Assembly: GCF_029624125.1 (NCBI RefSeq) | Contig: NZ_JARSBN010000011.1 | Span: 1-64,000, forward strand | Origin: Winogradskyella marincola | Lineage (GTDB): Bacteria > Bacteroidota > Bacteroidia > Flavobacteriales > Flavobacteriaceae | Direction: 5' to 3' | Length of the DNA stretch: 64,000 nucleotides | In this document: in pieces, positions 59,557 to 64,000 of the stretch | Layout: every line of letters begins with the position of its first letter | How positions within the stretch are numbered: position 1 is the stretch's first letter | Position numbers and translations under genes: made by a program | The notes under the pieces: model-generated | What the model saw: the letters and a program-made list of their open reading frames with translations, nothing else | The model's database searches: none | What the model was told of the DNA's origin: nothing

Positions 59557-60288
59557 CTGCTCGTCCATATCCAAATATGTAGGCTGTGGTCCTGTATGCT
59601 TAAGTTGCGACTGTAGATAGAAAAACACAAAAGCTACAACAAGAAAAAACGAATAGATAAACCCTAAATTTCTATTTTCTAGAATGTAGTAATACGCTAA
59701 CTGTATAATTTCAGAAAAAACAATACAAATAGAGCCTAAAAGAAATAGCATTGATTTGTTATCATTTCTGTACATATAATCAACTAGAGCTGCAGATAAT
59801 AATGCCATTATAACACCATTATATATAAACTCTAAAGCATACTCATACGCAGAAAGCTTACCTTCGGTTGCATCTGTAACAATAACAACGCAGAAAACAT
59901 CTAACACAACAAGAATAACAATAGGTATTGATAATTCTTTAAAGACCTTTTTAACATCAATAGCAGACAAAACCTTTACTATTAATAATACGTAAGCAAC
60001 TATAAAAAGAGCATTGGCACCATAATAGTGAATATCTAATTGATCCTCTTCTAACAATGGCATAAACCAACCTGTGTAACTTAACAGATGACCGATTGAA
60101 AAAAACACAAGAAACCAAAAGAAAAGCTTAGACCTCTCATCAGTCCAAACACAGTACAAAATGGTTAATAGCACGAGCATTATAGCACTTACAGCGGCAC
60201 CTTGAACTTCATAGGCCAAACCTTGAAGTATTATAAAAATACCACCTAAAAGCAATAGCAATGCTTTTAAGATTTTATTCGCTAACAT
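59545..60288 (-). CDS. YhhN-like membrane protein, possible lysoplasmalogenase
   Basis: This 247-aa protein has about eight hydrophobic helices in pairs. The helix set with LFFWFLVFFSIGHLLSYTG and MLFLLGSICIVFSEIIQLAYYY (polar residues Ser-Glu in the last one) recalls the YhhN/TMEM86 family, whose animal members hydrolyse lysoplasmalogen. The resemblance is by topology and one motif, so function is uncertain. It is monocistronic and lies downstream of ligA (which is transcribed in the same direction, 100 bp upstream). Confidence 0.5.
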   Translation of the reverse strand: MLANKILKALLLLLGGIFIILQGLAYEVQGAAVSAIMLVLLTILYCVWTDERSKLFFWFLVFFSIGHLLSYTGWFMPLLEEDQLDIHYYGANALFIVAYVLLIVKVLSAIDVKKVFKELSIPIVILVVLDVFCVVIVTDATEGKLSAYEYALEFIYNGVIMALLSAALVDYMYRNDNKSMLFLLGSICIVFSEIIQLAYYYILENRNLGFIYSFFLVVAFVFFYLQSQLKHTGPQPTYLDMDEQLEA

Positions 60289-60387
60289 TAATTAATCCCT
60301 TATTATTGAAGCGAATATATAAAAATTCTACAATTAAACGATAAAAAAATACTTTTTATCGATAAATATTTCATTATTTGTAGGAAT

Positions 60388-62457
<2,070 letters not shown>

Positions 62458-62458
62458 T

Positions 62459-63040
62459 TTAGAGACCTTCTTTATTCAACCACTTTGGAGCTGGCAATGG
62501 TTTGTAATTATTCATTTTATTTAAAAGTCCTTCAATTGTTGTGTCTATAACAACAGCATCTAAATTTTCTTGTTTTAAAAAGCCTCGTTCTACCATCACT
62601 TTGCATTGTTCTATCAAAGCATCGTAATAACCATTGATATTTAAAATCCCAATTGGTTTGGTATGTAAGCCTAATTGTCCCCAAGTTGTGATTTCAAAAA
62701 ACTCATCCATTGTACCAAAACCACCAGGAATAATAATGAAGCCATCGCTTTTTTCATACATAATAATTTTTCTATCATGCATATTGTCTGTCGTAATCAA
62801 TTCCGTTAGTTGAGTATGAACGATTTCTTTAGTTTTAAGAAAGGTTGGAATAACTCCTATTGTTTTACCACCATTTTCTATAACACCTTCTGCCACCTTT
62901 CCCATGATACCAATCTTAGCCGCACCATAAACAAGCGTTATATTTTTTTGAGCAAATTCTTTACCCAAAGCATAAGCTGTTGTGATAATTTCGTTGTCAT
63001 TTCCGTCGCTACTTCCGCAAAAAACTGATATACTTTTCAT
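62459..63040 (-). CDS. TIGR00730/LOG family Rossmann-fold protein
   Basis: The start is the ATG at 63040 (MKSISVFCGSSDGND); a longer frame runs through the REP-like element. 193 aa. SVFCGSSDG is the family start, YGAAKIGIMGKVAEGVIENGG follows, and IIPGGFGTMDEFFEITTWGQLGLH is the PGGxGTxxE motif of cytokinin-riboside phosphoribohydrolases (LOG). Family members cleave the N-glycosidic bond of nucleoside monophosphates; activity on cytokinin or AMP here is not shown. It sits between ligA and prmC. Confidence 0.9.
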   Translation of the reverse strand: MKSISVFCGSSDGNDNEIITTAYALGKEFAQKNITLVYGAAKIGIMGKVAEGVIENGGKTIGVIPTFLKTKEIVHTQLTELITTDNMHDRKIIMYEKSDGFIIIPGGFGTMDEFFEITTWGQLGLHTKPIGILNINGYYDALIEQCKVMVERGFLKQENLDAVVIDTTIEGLLNKMNNYKPLPAPKWLNKEGL

Positions 63041-63046
63041 ATTTAT

Positions 63047-63098
63047 TTCCCATGAAAATGGGAATCTTTTTAGTTTAGATTCCTGCCTTCGCAGGAAT
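63047..63098. repeat. REP-like double hairpin
   Basis: TTCCCATgaaaATGGGAA (63047-63064) and ATTCCTGCcttcGCAGGAAT (63079-63098) are two perfect hairpins in tandem. This is a common flavobacterial intergenic element. The partner copy lies at 62395-62457. Confidence 0.75.
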
Positions 63099-63108
63099 AT
63101 CATTCATG

Positions 63109-64000
63109 TTACTTTTTTGTTCCTTTTAGCATTCTGTCATTACCATTTAAATCTTCTCTCAATTCAATCGCTTTAAATTCGGCATCAACTAAAAGTTGCT
63201 TTGTTTCTTGTCCAAGATACTGGTTAATTTCAAAATAAAGTGAGCCATTAGACTTCAACTTATCAACAGCAAAATCAGTTATCGCTTTGTAAAAAATCAA
63301 AGGATTATCGTTTTCTACAAATAGTGCTAAATGAGGCTCATTATCGAGAACGTTTGGTTTTATTTCTTGCTTTTCGAGTTCACGAACATATGGCGGATTT
63401 GAAACGATGATATCGAAAGAGCCCTTCTGTCGCAAAGCGACATCTTCCCAAAGGGAAGACTCTAAAATATCAGCTTTAATAAACTTAACCTCAACACCAT
63501 TACTATCCGCATTCTCTTTGGCTATTTCTATAGCAGACTCTGATATATCAACTGCAAAAACCTGAGCTTCTGGCAAGTGCTTTGCCAACGAAATTGCAAT
63601 ACAACCGGAACCTGTTCCTATATCAAGGATTTTTAATTGACGATTGACGATTGACGATTTGGGATTAGAAAGCTCTGAACTCAGAACTCTAGACTTATAA
63701 CTTTTCAAAATCCAATCTACAAGCTCTTCGGTTTCTGGCCTTGGGATGAGTACATAATCATTCACTTTAAATTGCAATCCGTAAAACTCGGTTTCTCCCA
63801 GCAAATATTGAATTGGTTTTTGCTGTTTTAACCCTTCTAAAATTTCAAAAAAGAAATCAACTTCAGTTTTAGATAAGGTAAACTCAGGCTCTAATTGCAA
63901 CTGAATTCTGGCCACATTAAGATGGTGCTCTAAGCCTAAATAAAAAAAGCTTGCCACCTCATCTTTGCCATAAATTTGGTTTAATTCTTTATGAAATATG
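63109..64000 (-). CDS. prmC: Release factor glutamine methyltransferase PrmC, 5' end outside the window
   Basis: It methylates the Gln of the GGQ motif in peptide-release factors. The frame is open to the window edge: upstream of a GTG at 63957 it reads IFHKELNQIYGKDEVAS, a normal PrmC lead, so the true start is beyond 64000. LGETEFYGLQFKVNDYVLIPRPETEELVDWIL is the substrate-recognition part, KILDIGTGSGCIAISLAKHLP is SAM motif I, and IIVSNPPYVREL holds the catalytic NPPY. Between DWILKS and LKILDIG there is an extra stretch of about 20 residues encoded by heptamer repeats (63636-63693). Confidence 0.93.
   Translation of the reverse strand, partial: IFHKELNQIYGKDEVASFFYLGLEHHLNVARIQLQLEPEFTLSKTEVDFFFEILEGLKQQKPIQYLLGETEFYGLQFKVNDYVLIPRPETEELVDWILKSYKSRVLSSELSNPKSSIVNRQLKILDIGTGSGCIAISLAKHLPEAQVFAVDISESAIEIAKENADSNGVEVKFIKADILESSLWEDVALRQKGSFDIIVSNPPYVRELEKQEIKPNVLDNEPHLALFVENDNPLIFYKAITDFAVDKLKSNGSLYFEINQYLGQETKQLLVDAEFKAIELREDLNGNDRMLKGTKK
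63636..63693. repeat. Heptamer repeats inside prmC
   Basis: ATTGACG occurs three times in tandem (63636-63656), then ATTTGGG. CTCTGAA, CTCAGAA and CTCTAGA follow at 63673-63693. All have a period of 7 and stay in frame within the gene. The AACTCAG unit also occurs in yggS at 29295-29315. Confidence 0.8.

Overview
The window is chromosomal DNA of a marine-type Flavobacteriaceae (Bacteroidota). The evidence is AT-rich DNA, several secreted proteins ending in type IX secretion (T9SS) sorting domains, the typical neighbourhood dapA-bamD-rpoZ-coaBC-DUF4835-recN, a Bacteroidota-type RprX/RprY-like two-component pair, and genes that start without clear Shine-Dalgarno sites. I assign it to family only.

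Left end (1-4735) is the accessory region and the most unusual part. Six units, all with genes on the minus strand, are separated by structured repeats of about 130-140 bp. Each unit begins and ends with its own perfect 10-bp inverted terminus (GTTG......CAAC), and the 10-mers differ between units. This is the geometry of integron gene cassettes with attC sites, but no integrase is present in the window. The cargo is a HEPN-type protein with a tiny partner, a pair of HNH-type proteins, small membrane proteins and a lipoprotein. A probable IS3-family transposase start lies at the extreme left edge.

4736-12017 is ordinary core sequence: clpB, a TraB/GumN-type protein, an OmpW-type porin, nucleoside salvage (deoC-deoD) and a secreted histidine phosphatase. 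12162-17127 is a tight five-gene plus-strand unit (SDR, SMP-30-type lactonase, GT2 glycosyltransferase, ATP-grasp ligase, KduD-like SDR), apparently for an unidentified sugar-acid or glycoconjugate pathway.

17284-34580 is mostly core: smpB, a CarboxypepD_reg/DUF5686 outer-membrane protein, a secreted Xaa-Pro peptidase-type hydrolase, pcm, a Gfo/Idh/MocA oxidoreductase, a 3-hydroxyacyl-CoA dehydrogenase, an M23 peptidase, DUF1015, yggS, a DnaQ-like exonuclease fused to GIY-YIG that appears to start at ATT, a DUF3857/transglutaminase protein, a K+ channel with a C-terminal zinc ribbon, and miaA. 34627-39540 is a minus-strand run: GT2, YbbR, coaE, histidine kinase, response regulator.

39616-49897 holds four large exported T9SS cargo proteins, three with FG-GAP/VCBS and UnbV domains. 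One of these is fused to a vanadium-haloperoxidase/PAP2 domain. 50033-57363 is the fabI/recN/coaBC/rpoZ/bamD/dapA block. 57434-64000 carries a 5'-nucleotidase split into two genes in swapped order, a DoxX-like and a YhhN-like membrane protein, ligA, a LOG-family protein and the 3' part of prmC. Small REP-like hairpin elements and period-7 tandem repeats are scattered through the core part.
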